Positions 7,698-16,736 of a stretch of 64,000 nucleotides of DNA are shown here, piece after piece. The notes under the pieces were generated by a model. The model saw nothing but the letters and a program-made list of their open reading frames with translations, made no database searches and was not told where the DNA came from. The position numbers and the translations under genes were made by a program. Position 1 is the stretch's first letter. Each line of letters starts with the position of its first letter. Source of the DNA: Reyranella humidisoli. Its GTDB lineage: Bacteria > Pseudomonadota > Alphaproteobacteria > Reyranellales > Reyranellaceae. The DNA is taken from contig NZ_JAHOPB010000002.1 of assembly GCF_019039055.1 (NCBI RefSeq), positions 496,001 to 560,000 on the forward strand, written 5' to 3'.

Positions 7698-9368
7698 ATG
7701 CTCAATCTTCCGCGCTGGCAGACGATCGTCATCGCCGGCATCACGCTGTTGTCGGCGCTGTTCGCGCTGCCCAACCTGCTGCCGTCGAGCGTACTTGATC
7801 ACATGCCGCACTGGTACGCGAGCAGCCGCATCAATCTCGGCCTCGACCTGCGGGGCGGTGCCCACTTCCTGCTGGAAGCCGATCTGCGCTCGGTGCTGAA
7901 CGAGCGGCTGGCCAACCTGTCCGACTCGGTGCGCGCGGAAATGCGCAAGCAGCAGGTCCAGATCAAGGACGTCACGGTCGAGCCCGGCCGCGCACTGGTC
8001 ATCAGCCTGCGCGACGAGGCCAACCGCGCCAAGGCGCTGGAGGCGATCCGCGCTGTCGATCCGTCGCTGGCGATTTCCGGCAATGGCGACACGATCCGCG
8101 TAGCCTATTCCGACCAGGAACTCGCGAGGCGAAAGAAGGAAGTGATCGACCAGTCGATCGAAATCCTTCGCCGCCGCGTCGACGAGACCGGCACGCTCGA
8201 GCCCACAATCACGCGCCAGGGCGACGAGCGCATCCTGCTGCAGGTCCCGGGCATCAAGGACACGACCGACCTCAAGCGCAAGATCAACCAGACCGCCAAG
8301 CTGACCTTCCATCTGGTCAACGAAGACGTGGCCGCCACCGGCCAGAACATCCCGCAGACCTTGCCGCCCACCACGTACCTGGTGCCGACGCGCGAGGGCA
8401 TGCAGGAACTGCGGCGCACTAATCCCAAGGCATGGGAAGACATCCAGGCCGCCAATCCGCGCCTGTCACCCGAGCAGGTCTGCCGGCGCTACCAGCCGCA
8501 GTGCCTGCCGGTGCTGAAGCGCGTGGTCGTGGGCGGCGAGGACCTCGACGATTCGAAGGCCACCTTCGAGCAGCAGCAGGGCGGCCGGCCGATCATCAGC
8601 TTCACCTTCAACTCGGCCGGCGGTCGCGCCTTCTGCGCCGCCACGCGCGCCAACATCGGCAAGCGGCTGGCAATCCAGCTCGACGGCGAGATCATCAGCG
8701 CCCCTGTCGTGCAGAGCGCCATCTGCGGCGGCAGCGGCATCATCACGGGCAGCTTCACGACCCAGCAGACCCAGGAACAGTCGCTCCTGCTGCGCTCGGG
8801 TGCGCTGCCGGCGACGCTGACGATCATCCAGGAAAGCACCGTCGGCGCCGACCTTGGCGCGGATGCCATCCAGGCCGGTACGGTGGCGGCGCTGGTCGGC
8901 ACCCTCCTGGTCGCGATCTTCATGTTCGTGGCCTACGGGCCGGTATTCGGCGGTTTCGCCAATCTCGCGATGCTGGTGAACCTGCTGATGGTGTTCGCCG
9001 GCATGTCGATCCTCGGTGCCTCGTTGACCCTGCCGGGCATCGCGGGTCTCGTGCTGACGGCCGGCCTCGCGGTCGACGCCAACGTGCTGATCTATGAACG
9101 TGTACGCGAGGAAAAGGCGCTGGGCCGCTCGCCGTTCAGCTCTCTCGCCACGGGCTACGAGAAGGCCATGTCGGCGATCATCGACGCCAACCTCACGACC
9201 CTCATCGCCGGTGTCCTTCTGTTCGGTTTTGGCTCGGGCCCGATCCGCGGCTTCGCGACGACGCTGACGCTCGGCATCATCACCTCGATGTTCAGCTCGA
9301 CGATCTTCACGCGCATGCTGCTCGCGGTCTGGGTACGCTGGCGCCGCCCCACAGAACTCGTGATCTGA
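7698..9368 (+). CDS. secD: Protein translocase subunit SecD
   Basis: A 556-residue inner-membrane protein that uses the proton gradient to help pull preproteins across. An N-terminal helix is followed by the family signature LGLDLRGGAHFLLE, a large periplasmic domain and about five C-terminal helices with GLAVDANVLIYERVREE. Unusually, the periplasmic part has four cysteines (VCRRYQPQC, AFCAAT, AICGG), which could form disulfides. It ends 9 bases before secF. Confidence 0.96.
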   Translation: MLNLPRWQTIVIAGITLLSALFALPNLLPSSVLDHMPHWYASSRINLGLDLRGGAHFLLEADLRSVLNERLANLSDSVRAEMRKQQVQIKDVTVEPGRALVISLRDEANRAKALEAIRAVDPSLAISGNGDTIRVAYSDQELARRKKEVIDQSIEILRRRVDETGTLEPTITRQGDERILLQVPGIKDTTDLKRKINQTAKLTFHLVNEDVAATGQNIPQTLPPTTYLVPTREGMQELRRTNPKAWEDIQAANPRLSPEQVCRRYQPQCLPVLKRVVVGGEDLDDSKATFEQQQGGRPIISFTFNSAGGRAFCAATRANIGKRLAIQLDGEIISAPVVQSAICGGSGIITGSFTTQQTQEQSLLLRSGALPATLTIIQESTVGADLGADAIQAGTVAALVGTLLVAIFMFVAYGPVFGGFANLAMLVNLLMVFAGMSILGASLTLPGIAGLVLTAGLAVDANVLIYERVREEKALGRSPFSSLATGYEKAMSAIIDANLTTLIAGVLLFGFGSGPIRGFATTLTLGIITSMFSSTIFTRMLLAVWVRWRRPTELVI

Positions 9369-9377
9369 GGCGCAGCC

Positions 9378-10571
9378 ATGTGGAAGCCCGTCCGCCTTTT
9401 CGCCTTCAAGAGGAAGTTCGACTTTCTGGGGCAGCGCCGCACTGCGCTGATCCTGTCGACCCTGATCAACATCGTCTCGATCGTCGGCGTCCTCACGATC
9501 GGCCTCAACTTCGGCATCGACTTCAAGGGCGGCATCGCCATCCAGGCCAAGGCCAAGGACGGCAAGGCCGAACTCGACCAGCTGCGCAACACCGTCGGTG
9601 CCCTGGGCGTCGGAGAGGTCTCGCTGCAGGAATTCGGCGATCCCAGCACGGTGCTAATCCGCGTCCAGCGCCAGGAGGGTGACAACCAGTGCGTCGCGGG
9701 CGCCCAGCGCGTGATGCAGAAGCGGGCCGGCCAGGGCTGGCTGGTCAAGCCCGGTGCCGCCGGCACGGGCGACGTCGAATTTACCTCGCCGACCGCGCTC
9801 GACGGCGCCAACTGGCGCGATGCGGTGAGCCGTGTCGGCCTGACCCTGCAGGAGCGCCAGCTTCCGCGCGGATCGACCAACACGGCGAAGGTCGACATGT
9901 CGGTCGAACAGCGCGCCGAATGGTGCCAGCAGGTCGCCATCAAGCTGGTCGAGGATGCGATCGGCACCAACTACGAGCTGCGCGGCACTGAATCGGTCGG
10001 TCCGAAGATCGGCGACGAGCTGATGCGCAGCGGCATCTGGGCGGTGATCGCCACGATGGTCGCGATTGCGATCTACGTCTGGGTGCGTTTCGAGTGGCAG
10101 TTCGCGGTCGGCGCGCTGATCGCCATGCTGCACGACGTCATCTCGACCATCGGCATCTTCGTGCTGTTCCAGCTCGACTTCAGCCTGACGGCGCTCGCCG
10201 CGGTGCTGACGATCGCCGGCTACTCGATCAACGACACCGTCGTGATCTTCGACCGCGTGCGCGAAAACATGCGCCGCTACAAGAAGATGCCGCTGCTCGA
10301 TCTCCTCAACCAGAGCATCAACGAGACGCTGTCGCGCACCATGATGACCTCGGGCACCGTCTTCGTCGCCGTGGGCGCGCTGGTGCTGTTCGGCGGTCCG
10401 GTCCTGCACAGCTTCTCGATAGCCATGCTGTGGGGCGTCATCGTCGGCACCTACTCGTCGGTCTGGGTTGCCTGCGCGGGTCTCGTCTATCTAGGCCTGC
10501 GCGCCGACCAGCTTCGTCCCGCGGAGGACAAGGCGGACAAGGCCGACAAGACGGAGCAGGCCGGGGCGTGA
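9378..10571 (+). CDS. secF: Protein translocase subunit SecF, with enlarged periplasmic domain
   Basis: The partner of SecD. The signature LNFGIDFKGG follows the first helix, and the membrane core carries GYSINDTVVIFDRVRENMRR. At 397 residues it is longer than typical SecF (about 300-325). Extra sequence lies in the first periplasmic domain (roughly residues 90-190, with cysteines in NQCVAG and EWCQQV) and in a charged tail ending DKADKADKTEQAGA. Its TGA overlaps the GTG start of the next gene. Confidence 0.95.
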   Translation: MWKPVRLFAFKRKFDFLGQRRTALILSTLINIVSIVGVLTIGLNFGIDFKGGIAIQAKAKDGKAELDQLRNTVGALGVGEVSLQEFGDPSTVLIRVQRQEGDNQCVAGAQRVMQKRAGQGWLVKPGAAGTGDVEFTSPTALDGANWRDAVSRVGLTLQERQLPRGSTNTAKVDMSVEQRAEWCQQVAIKLVEDAIGTNYELRGTESVGPKIGDELMRSGIWAVIATMVAIAIYVWVRFEWQFAVGALIAMLHDVISTIGIFVLFQLDFSLTALAAVLTIAGYSINDTVVIFDRVRENMRRYKKMPLLDLLNQSINETLSRTMMTSGTVFVAVGALVLFGGPVLHSFSIAMLWGVIVGTYSSVWVACAGLVYLGLRADQLRPAEDKADKADKTEQAGA

Positions 10572-10972
10572 AGCCGCCGCTCCCGGGCCCCGCCGACAAG
10601 AGCCTGCCGACGCCGGACCCGAAGCAGGTCCAGTACATCCGCAGCTACGGTCTCGGCCGCTTCCTGATCAGCGAGCGGGAATGGCAGTCGCCCGTGCTGG
10701 TGACGCCGCCTGTGACATACCCCTGGACCGTCTCGCGGGCCGAGGACTTCACGCTGGAAAGCCTGGCGCCCCTGCGCGAGGCGGCCATCCCGACGGAGCT
10801 CCTGGTGCTTGGCTGCGGAATGCGCGCCGTATTCGTGCCGCCCGACCTGCGCGCCGCGCTGAAGGCTGCCGGCATGGGGATCGAGGTCGTCGATACCGGC
10901 TCGGCCTGCCGCATCTACAACGTGCTTCTGGCCGAAGGCCGGCGCGTGGCGGCGGCGCTGATCCCGCTGTAG
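10568..10972 (+). CDS. Mth938-like domain-containing protein
   Basis: A 134-residue protein of the Mth938/Xcc1710 (DUF498) family, related to mitochondrial NDUFAF3. The family core is the segment LLVLGCGMRAVFVPPDLRAA and then MGIEVVDTGSACRIYNVLL. The GTG start overlaps the secF stop by 4 bases, and no ATG in frame gives the full domain. The eukaryotic relative helps assemble respiratory complex I; the bacterial role is not established. A terminator follows 23 bases downstream. Confidence 0.85.
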   Translation: MKPPLPGPADKSLPTPDPKQVQYIRSYGLGRFLISEREWQSPVLVTPPVTYPWTVSRAEDFTLESLAPLREAAIPTELLVLGCGMRAVFVPPDLRAALKAAGMGIEVVDTGSACRIYNVLLAEGRRVAAALIPL

Positions 10973-10995
10973 CGGGGAGCGAGCCGCACCAACGA

Positions 10996-11021
10996 AAACG
11001 GGGCCCCGCAGGGCCCCGTTT
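10996..11021. terminator. Rho-independent terminator between convergent genes
   Basis: An 11-bp perfect stem (AAACGGGGCCC with GGGCCCCGTTT) has the 4-base loop CGCA and is followed by CCTTTTCC. It ends the yajC-secDF operon and can also serve the minus-strand gene ending at 11043, because A and T runs flank both sides. Confidence 0.85.
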
Positions 11022-11042
11022 CCTTTTCCGTGTCGATTTCAC

Positions 11043-11639
11043 TCAGATCGGCGCGTTCTGCTGCGCCACCATGCAGTAGAGCATGCCGATCGAGAACATG
11101 GTGTTGAAGCGGCTGGCGTAGAGGGCCTTGGGGGCCGCGGCAGCCTTCTCTTCGGCGGTCGCCTCGACCAGGCCCAGGATCTTCTGCTGCGCCGGCCAGA
11201 TGATGAACCAGACGTTGAAGGCCATGACCAGGGCCATCCACATCCCGATGCCGATCATGACGAAGCCGGGCCGCAGGGTGAACGCCTCCACGAGGTACTT
11301 GTTCATCGTTGCGAGCAGCAGGCCGGTGATGACGGTTGCGAGGGCGGCGTAGCGGAACCACCACAGCACGGTCGGCGCGATGAACTTGGTGATGGCGGTG
11401 CGGCTTTCGACCGGCTGGATCTTCGGCATGGTGGGCACCTGCACGAAGTTCAGGTACCAGAGCAGTCCGATCCACATGATGCCGCAAATCACGTGCAGCC
11501 ACCGCATGATGACCGTCGCATAGGAATGGTCGATCTTGATCGACTGTCCGGTCAACAAACCGGCGCCGACGACGATCACAATCAGGAGCACGATGCCTGC
11601 GGAAACGGTGCGCCCAAGAGAGGTAAACAAGGCACCCAT
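11043..11639 (-). CDS. DUF989 / PuuD-type urate hydroxylase membrane domain protein
   Basis: A 198-residue membrane protein with about five helices, matching the N-terminal DUF989 domain of PuuD, the membrane urate hydroxylase. Visible are MRWLHVICGIMWIGLLWYLN and WWFRYAALATVITGLLLA. The cytochrome c domain of complete PuuD is absent, since the protein stops after a short tail. A purine role would fit the PuuE-type gene 10 kb away, but a different redox role is possible. A 7-bp hairpin (11667-11684) lies in its leader and a purine-rich ribosome site precedes the start. Confidence 0.75.
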   Translation of the reverse strand: MGALFTSLGRTVSAGIVLLIVIVVGAGLLTGQSIKIDHSYATVIMRWLHVICGIMWIGLLWYLNFVQVPTMPKIQPVESRTAITKFIAPTVLWWFRYAALATVITGLLLATMNKYLVEAFTLRPGFVMIGIGMWMALVMAFNVWFIIWPAQQKILGLVEATAEEKAAAAPKALYASRFNTMFSIGMLYCMVAQQNAPI

Positions 11640-11747
11640 GTTGAATATCCCCTTTTATCTTATTGAGGGGATTGAAGAATCCCCGATGGTCATATTGTAA
11701 GCTCAACCCTGCCTGCGTTCAACGGTCGCACCCTGTCGTTATCCCCG

Positions 11748-12407
11748 ATGCCCGAATCCGATCCGAACAGTTACAGCGCCCCCGAGGCTTCGCACCGCTA
11801 CGTGCTGGACATTGTGCGCGGTGCGGACCGCGAACGCTTCCTCGGCGCTCTGTTCGCGCCGGAGCCGCGGCGCAGCGGATTGCTGTCCCTGCTGGCGTTC
11901 GACCATGAGCTGGCGCGCACCCGCAGTGTGACCCGGGAACCGATGCTGGCCCGAATCCGGCTCGAATGGTGGCGGGAGGCAATTGCCGAAGCCGCCGGTG
12001 CCGGGAAGCCACGAGCGCAGCCCATTGTCGAATCGCTCAGTGAAACCGTGCGCCGGCATGGTCTTCAGCGCGAAGCCCTGGTCAGGCTGATCGACGCTCG
12101 CGAGGAAGAGATTGAGGGGCCGCTGGACGTGATGATGGCCGGGCACGCACTGGCCGACCTCGAACTGGCGGTGCTGGGCGTCGATGACGCCCCCTCGCGG
12201 CAGGCCGCCCATGCGATCGGCGCTGCCTGGCTGATGGGCGAGGGGCCGGAGCGCGACCAGCTCGTGGGTGACGCGCGGGCGCTTCGCCGCAAGGTCGATC
12301 CCCGGGCCCTGCCGATCCTGCTGCCGGCCGTATCTCTCGACCGGCCGATGGGGCCGCTGCGGCGACCGCTGGCCTATTGGTGGTCGGCAAGGCGCGGGCG
12401 ATACTGA
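11748..12407 (+). CDS. Squalene/phytoene synthase family protein
   Basis: A 219-residue alpha-helical protein of the trans-isoprenyl diphosphate synthase superfamily, shorter than true squalene or phytoene synthases. RSGLLSLLAFDHELARTR and RIRLEWWREAI match the family core, but the Asp-rich DxxxD motifs are degraded. It resembles the NDUFAF6-like branch linked in mitochondria to complex I assembly. Its place beside the Mth938 (NDUFAF3-like) gene fits that. The function is inferred; classical terpenoid synthesis is unlikely. Confidence 0.78.
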   Translation: MPESDPNSYSAPEASHRYVLDIVRGADRERFLGALFAPEPRRSGLLSLLAFDHELARTRSVTREPMLARIRLEWWREAIAEAAGAGKPRAQPIVESLSETVRRHGLQREALVRLIDAREEEIEGPLDVMMAGHALADLELAVLGVDDAPSRQAAHAIGAAWLMGEGPERDQLVGDARALRRKVDPRALPILLPAVSLDRPMGPLRRPLAYWWSARRGRY

Positions 12408-12427
12408 CGGACAACCCCGGAGGAAGC

Positions 12428-13312
12428 GTGGCGAAGACGAAGGCCAATGGCATCGAGATCGAATACGAGACGTTCGGCAGGAAGGGCGACCCGGCCCTGC
12501 TGCTGATCATGGGCCTGGGAGCGCAACTGACGCTCTGGCCGGAATCGCTGTGCGAAGGATTGGCGAACCAGGGCTGCTTCGTCGTGCGTTTCGACAACCG
12601 CGATGTCGGCCTGTCGACGGACTTCGACACATGGGGGCTGCCCGACCTGATGGGCTCTTTTGCCAAGCTGATGAAAGGCCAGACGGTCGACGCGCCCTAT
12701 CTGTTGAGCGACATGGCCGCCGACGCGATCGGGCTGCTCGACGCGCTGGACATCGATCGGGCGCACATCGTCGGCGCCTCGATGGGCGGCATGATCGCCC
12801 AGGTGATCGCCGCGACCTATCCGCAGCGCACGCGCTCGCTCGTTTCCATCATGTCGACCAGCGGCCGCATGGGCCTGCCGATGGGCAAGCCCGAGGCGGT
12901 GGCGATGCTGTCGGCGCTGCCGGAGGGACCCGCCCGCGAGCAGCTCGTCGCACACGGTATCAAGCTGCGGAACGTGATCGGAAGCCCGGGCTTTCCGACC
13001 GATCCTGCAACGATGCGCACGCTGGTCGAGCGCAACATCGACCGCCGCTATTACCCGCCGGGCGCCGCGCGGCAGTATCTCGCGATCATGGCCTCCGGCC
13101 CGCGCGTCGATCTCCTGAAGACGGTCAAGGTGCCGACGCTGGTGCTGCACGGCGACGACGATCCGCTTCTGCCGGTCGAGTGCGGCCGCGACGTGGCGGC
13201 CCTCGTGCCCGGTGCGAAGATCGAGACCTTCCCCGGCTGGGGGCACGATGTCCCCGAGCAGATGGTGCCGAAGCTGGTCGGCAGCATCTCCGGTTTCTGC
13301 AAGTCTGCCTGA
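12428..13312 (+). CDS. Alpha/beta hydrolase
   Basis: A 294-residue alpha/beta-hydrolase fold protein. The nucleophile elbow is GASMGG (in HIVGASMGGMIAQ), the acid is in LHGDDDPLLP and the histidine in GWGHDVPE. The oxyanion region is LLLIMGLGAQL. The GTG at 12428 is chosen because GGAGG precedes it by 5 bases and the protein then begins at the conserved strand. Earlier in-frame starts would overlap the previous gene. Substrate unknown; it is probably co-transcribed with the monooxygenase 12 bases downstream. Confidence 0.8.
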   Translation: MAKTKANGIEIEYETFGRKGDPALLLIMGLGAQLTLWPESLCEGLANQGCFVVRFDNRDVGLSTDFDTWGLPDLMGSFAKLMKGQTVDAPYLLSDMAADAIGLLDALDIDRAHIVGASMGGMIAQVIAATYPQRTRSLVSIMSTSGRMGLPMGKPEAVAMLSALPEGPAREQLVAHGIKLRNVIGSPGFPTDPATMRTLVERNIDRRYYPPGAARQYLAIMASGPRVDLLKTVKVPTLVLHGDDDPLLPVECGRDVAALVPGAKIETFPGWGHDVPEQMVPKLVGSISGFCKSA

Positions 13313-13324
13313 GGAAACATTCCC

Positions 13325-14563
13325 ATGAAGTTCGGCATCTTCTACGAGCATCAGCTTCCGAGGCCCTGGGGCGAGAAGAGCGAGTACCAGCTCCTGCAGG
13401 ATTCGCTGACCCAGATCGAGCTCGCCGACCGGCTGGGCTACGACTACGCCTGGGAGGTCGAACATCACTTCCTCGAGGAGTATTCCCACTCCTCCGCGCC
13501 GGAAGTGTTCCTCGGCGCCGCGAGCCAGCGCACCAAGCGCATCCGGCTGGGCCATGGCGTCATCCAGCTCACCACCAACAACCCCCATCGCGTGGCCGAG
13601 AAGGTCTCGACGCTCGATCTGCTGTCCGGTGGCAGGGTCGAGCTCGGGATGGGCGAGGCGGCGGGGCCGGCCGAGCTGCATCCGTTCAACATCCGCGTGC
13701 GCGACAAGCGCGAGCGCTGGGAAGAGGCCGTGAAGGCCATCGTCCCGATGTTCTCGAAGGAGAGCTGGGAGTTCCACGGGGAGTATTACGACTTCCCGGC
13801 GCGCAACGTGATCCCCAAGCCATTCCAGAAGCCGCATCCGCCGCTCTGGGTCGCCTGCTCGAACATCCAGACCATCGGCAAGGCCGGCGAGTGGGGCATG
13901 GGCGCGCTGGGCTTCACCTTCGTGACGCCCGAGGCCGCCCGCGCCTGGGTGCACAAGTACTACAACAACCTGCTCAACAACTCGAAGAAGCTCGCCGACT
14001 ATCCCAGCAATCCCAACGTCGCGATGGTGTCGGGCTTCATGTGCGCCCCCACCGACGAGGAGGCCGAGGCCAAGGCCGCCGGCTGGACCTTCTTCATCTT
14101 CGCGCTCTCCTACTATGGCCGCAAAGGCGTCGATGCGCCGGGTACCTCCAACCTGTGGGACGAGTACCAGGCGTGGCGCGGCGGGCCGGAGGAGAAGAAG
14201 GCGCTCGATTCGGGCCTGATCGGCTCGCCCGAGACGATCCGCAAGAAACTGCGCCAGTTCCAGGCGAGCCGCGTCGATCAGGTGATCCTGCTGAACCAGG
14301 CCGGCAAGACCAGCCACGAGGACATCTGCTCGTCGCTCGACCTCTTCGCGCGCGAAGTGATGCCGGAGTTCCATGCGGCGGAGACCGAGCATCTCGCCTG
14401 GAAGCGGAAGGTACTCGACCGCGAGATCGTGCTCGAGGATCTGGACGTCGCCAAGTACGACATCTTCAGCCACCAGAACGAACACATCGTCCGCCTCACG
14501 CCAGAGCAGCTGAAGCAGAAAATGGCCGAGAAGGAAGCGGCGGCCAAACGCGCGTCGGCCTGA
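13325..14563 (+). CDS. LLM class flavin-dependent oxidoreductase (luciferase-like monooxygenase)
   Basis: A 412-residue TIM-barrel monooxygenase of the bacterial luciferase family, which uses reduced FMN or F420. Family landmarks are MKFGIFYEHQLPRPW at the start, YAWEVEHHFLEEYSHSSAPE, LGHGVIQLTTNNPHRVAEK and SGGRVELGMGEAAG. The lysine-rich tail is probably disordered. It follows the hydrolase by 12 bases, suggesting a two-gene degradative unit. A second family member is at 48401. Substrate not predictable. Confidence 0.85.
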   Translation: MKFGIFYEHQLPRPWGEKSEYQLLQDSLTQIELADRLGYDYAWEVEHHFLEEYSHSSAPEVFLGAASQRTKRIRLGHGVIQLTTNNPHRVAEKVSTLDLLSGGRVELGMGEAAGPAELHPFNIRVRDKRERWEEAVKAIVPMFSKESWEFHGEYYDFPARNVIPKPFQKPHPPLWVACSNIQTIGKAGEWGMGALGFTFVTPEAARAWVHKYYNNLLNNSKKLADYPSNPNVAMVSGFMCAPTDEEAEAKAAGWTFFIFALSYYGRKGVDAPGTSNLWDEYQAWRGGPEEKKALDSGLIGSPETIRKKLRQFQASRVDQVILLNQAGKTSHEDICSSLDLFAREVMPEFHAAETEHLAWKRKVLDREIVLEDLDVAKYDIFSHQNEHIVRLTPEQLKQKMAEKEAAAKRASA

Positions 14564-14571
14564 CGCGCGCC

Positions 14572-15468
14572 CTACCGGGCCGGCGGCACCTGCGTGCGGT
14601 ACCAGTCGAGGATCTCGGCGCCGGTCCACATCACGACGCCCTCATGGCCTAGGATGTAGTCGTAGAGCATCTCGAGATACTTGATCCGATGCGGCACGCC
14701 CGTGAGATAGGGGTGGATCGAGATCGCCATCACGCGCGGCGCCGTCTCGCCGTCGAGGTAGAGCCGGTCGAACTGGTCGCGGCCGCGCCGGAAGATCTCG
14801 TCCGACGGCTGCTGCTGCACGGCACTGATGACGACGTCGTTGATCTCGACCGTATAGGGGACCGAGACGATCTCGCCATGCGCGGTCTTCAAAGGAAGCG
14901 GCTGCTCGTCCATGACCCAGTCGGCGACGTATTCGATGCCGGCTTCCGCCAGCAGGTCGAGCGTTTCGTCGGTCTCGGTGAGCCCCGGGCTTTCCCAGCC
15001 ACGCGGCGGCTTGCCGGTGAAGTCCTTGATGGCGCGGATCGTATCGGCAATGGCGCTCTTCTGGTCCTCGACCCGGTGCATCGGCTTCTGCACCCAGCCA
15101 TGGCCCATGAAGTCCCACCCGGCGTCGTGCGCCGCCTGGCAGGCCTCGCGATAGAGTTCGCAGGCCGTGCCGTTCACGGCGAAGGTCGCCTTGAGCTTGC
15201 GCGCGCTCAACGTCTCCAGGAACCGCCAGAAGCCCACGCGCATCCCGTATTCGTGCCACGCCCAGTTTGGCACGTCGGGCAGCAGCGGCTGGCCCATCGG
15301 CGGCGGCAGCACGGTGCGCGGCATCGCCCCTGCCGGACTCCAGTTCTCGACGTTCACGATCGTCCACACGGCGACGCGCGCATTGCCCGGCAGGACGAGT
15401 TTGGGCCGCTTGTGGATCGGCAGGTACGGCGCGCGGCCGCGGACGCTGTCTCCGGTTTCGCGCGCCAT
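14572..15468 (-). CDS. Polysaccharide deacetylase family protein
   Basis: A 298-residue NodB-fold protein, the second in the window and only distantly like the PuuE-type one at 130. Visible are LVLPGNARVAVWTIVNVENW near the start, the conserved MGHGWVQKPMH segment, and ISIHPYLTGVPHRIKYLEML near the end. A GTG 6 bases earlier (15474), next to the previous stop, is an alternative start. It directly follows the quinone-oxidoreductase homologue and is probably co-transcribed. It likely acts on a C-N or amide bond of a small molecule rather than on a polysaccharide. Confidence 0.8.
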   Translation of the reverse strand: MARETGDSVRGRAPYLPIHKRPKLVLPGNARVAVWTIVNVENWSPAGAMPRTVLPPPMGQPLLPDVPNWAWHEYGMRVGFWRFLETLSARKLKATFAVNGTACELYREACQAAHDAGWDFMGHGWVQKPMHRVEDQKSAIADTIRAIKDFTGKPPRGWESPGLTETDETLDLLAEAGIEYVADWVMDEQPLPLKTAHGEIVSVPYTVEINDVVISAVQQQPSDEIFRRGRDQFDRLYLDGETAPRVMAISIHPYLTGVPHRIKYLEMLYDYILGHEGVVMWTGAEILDWYRTQVPPAR

Positions 15469-15474
15469 GCCCAC

Positions 15475-16617
15475 TTACGCCTTGTTCGGGTTGATCAGGA
15501 ACTTCTCGCCGGTCGCGCGCTTGGAGTAGGCGGTGAGGTTCTGGAGGTCGAGCGCCTCCTGCAGCGAGATCGTCTTGGTGTAGTGGCTGGCGAAGGTCGT
15601 CTTGAGTGAATTCACCACCCGCTCGCGCAGGCGCGTCTGGTCGGGACGGCCGATCTTCTGCAGGAACGGCGTCAGCAGCCAGCCGCCCACGCCCCAGGCC
15701 ATGCCGTAGTTGCGCGTGAGTTCGACGGGGGCGGTATTGAGGCTGCCATAGACATAGACCTGCTTGTGCACGGAGGAGCCGTAGCGATTGTAGGTCGTCG
15801 CGGTCTTGTTGATGGCGATTTCCATCGCCGTGAGGATCTGGCTCGTGAGCTTGCCGCCGCCGATCGCATCGAAGGCGATGGTGGCGCCGGTCTCGACCAG
15901 CGCCTGCACCAGATCGTCGGTGAAGCTTGCCGCACTCGAATCGACGACATGCTTCGCGCCGATGCCCTTCAGCAGCCTGGCCTGCTCGGGGCTGCGCACG
16001 ATGTTGACGAGACCGATCCCGTCCTCGTTGCAGATCTTGTTCAGCATCTGGCCGAGGTTGGAGGCGGCGGCGGTGTGCACCAGCGCCTTGTGGCCCTCGC
16101 GCTTCATCGTCTCGGTCATGCCGAGCGCCGTCAGCGGATTGACGAACCACGAGGCGCCCTCGGCCGCCGTCGTGCCGGGAGGCAGCGGCTGGCAGTCGCG
16201 GGCGTTCAGCACCCGGTATTGGGCATACATCGAGCCGCCGACCATCGAGACCAGCTTGCCCTTCAGCGCCTGCGCAGCCTCCGACGAGCCCGCCTTGATC
16301 ACCGTGCCGGCGCCCTCGTTGCCGACGGGAAGCGATTCGCCAAGCCGTGTCGCCAGGAACGGAAGCGCCGCTGCGGAAACCGGCGCCGTCACCTTGATGG
16401 CGTCTCCGCTGCCGCTCGACGTGGCCTTGCCGAGATCGGCCGGTCCGGTGAGCAGGCCGAGGTCTGACGGATTGATCGGAGTCGCCTCGACCTTGACCAC
16501 GACCTGGTCGGGGCCAGGTTCCGGAACGTCGACCTTCGCCAGCGACAATTCGAGAGTGCCGTCCTTGCTGATCAGGGAGCGAAGCTGCAGTCCCGAGATC
16601 TTGGTGGCGTCGCTCAT
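15475..16617 (-). CDS. Zinc-type alcohol dehydrogenase-like / quinone oxidoreductase family protein
   Basis: A 380-residue medium-chain dehydrogenase/reductase. The GroES-like part carries VVVKVEATPINPSDLGLLTG, and the Rossmann part carries LVHTAAASNLGQMLNKICNEDG in place of the usual GxGxxG, as in several crotonyl-CoA/quinone reductase branches. No cysteine cluster for structural zinc is obvious, so NADPH-dependent quinone or enone reduction is likely. The stop codon abuts the start region of the deacetylase gene. Confidence 0.8.
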   Translation of the reverse strand: MSDATKISGLQLRSLISKDGTLELSLAKVDVPEPGPDQVVVKVEATPINPSDLGLLTGPADLGKATSSGSGDAIKVTAPVSAAALPFLATRLGESLPVGNEGAGTVIKAGSSEAAQALKGKLVSMVGGSMYAQYRVLNARDCQPLPPGTTAAEGASWFVNPLTALGMTETMKREGHKALVHTAAASNLGQMLNKICNEDGIGLVNIVRSPEQARLLKGIGAKHVVDSSAASFTDDLVQALVETGATIAFDAIGGGKLTSQILTAMEIAINKTATTYNRYGSSVHKQVYVYGSLNTAPVELTRNYGMAWGVGGWLLTPFLQKIGRPDQTRLRERVVNSLKTTFASHYTKTISLQEALDLQNLTAYSKRATGEKFLINPNKA

Positions 16618-16736
16618 CGTTCATCTCCCATTGCTGATTTGATTCCCAGCATAGCATGGCGGGACAGCAAAGAAGTCCTTCGCGAGCCTGTACTGCAAAA
16701 GGAGGGGCGGGCGCTCGGCTTCTGCAGGGCAGTATC

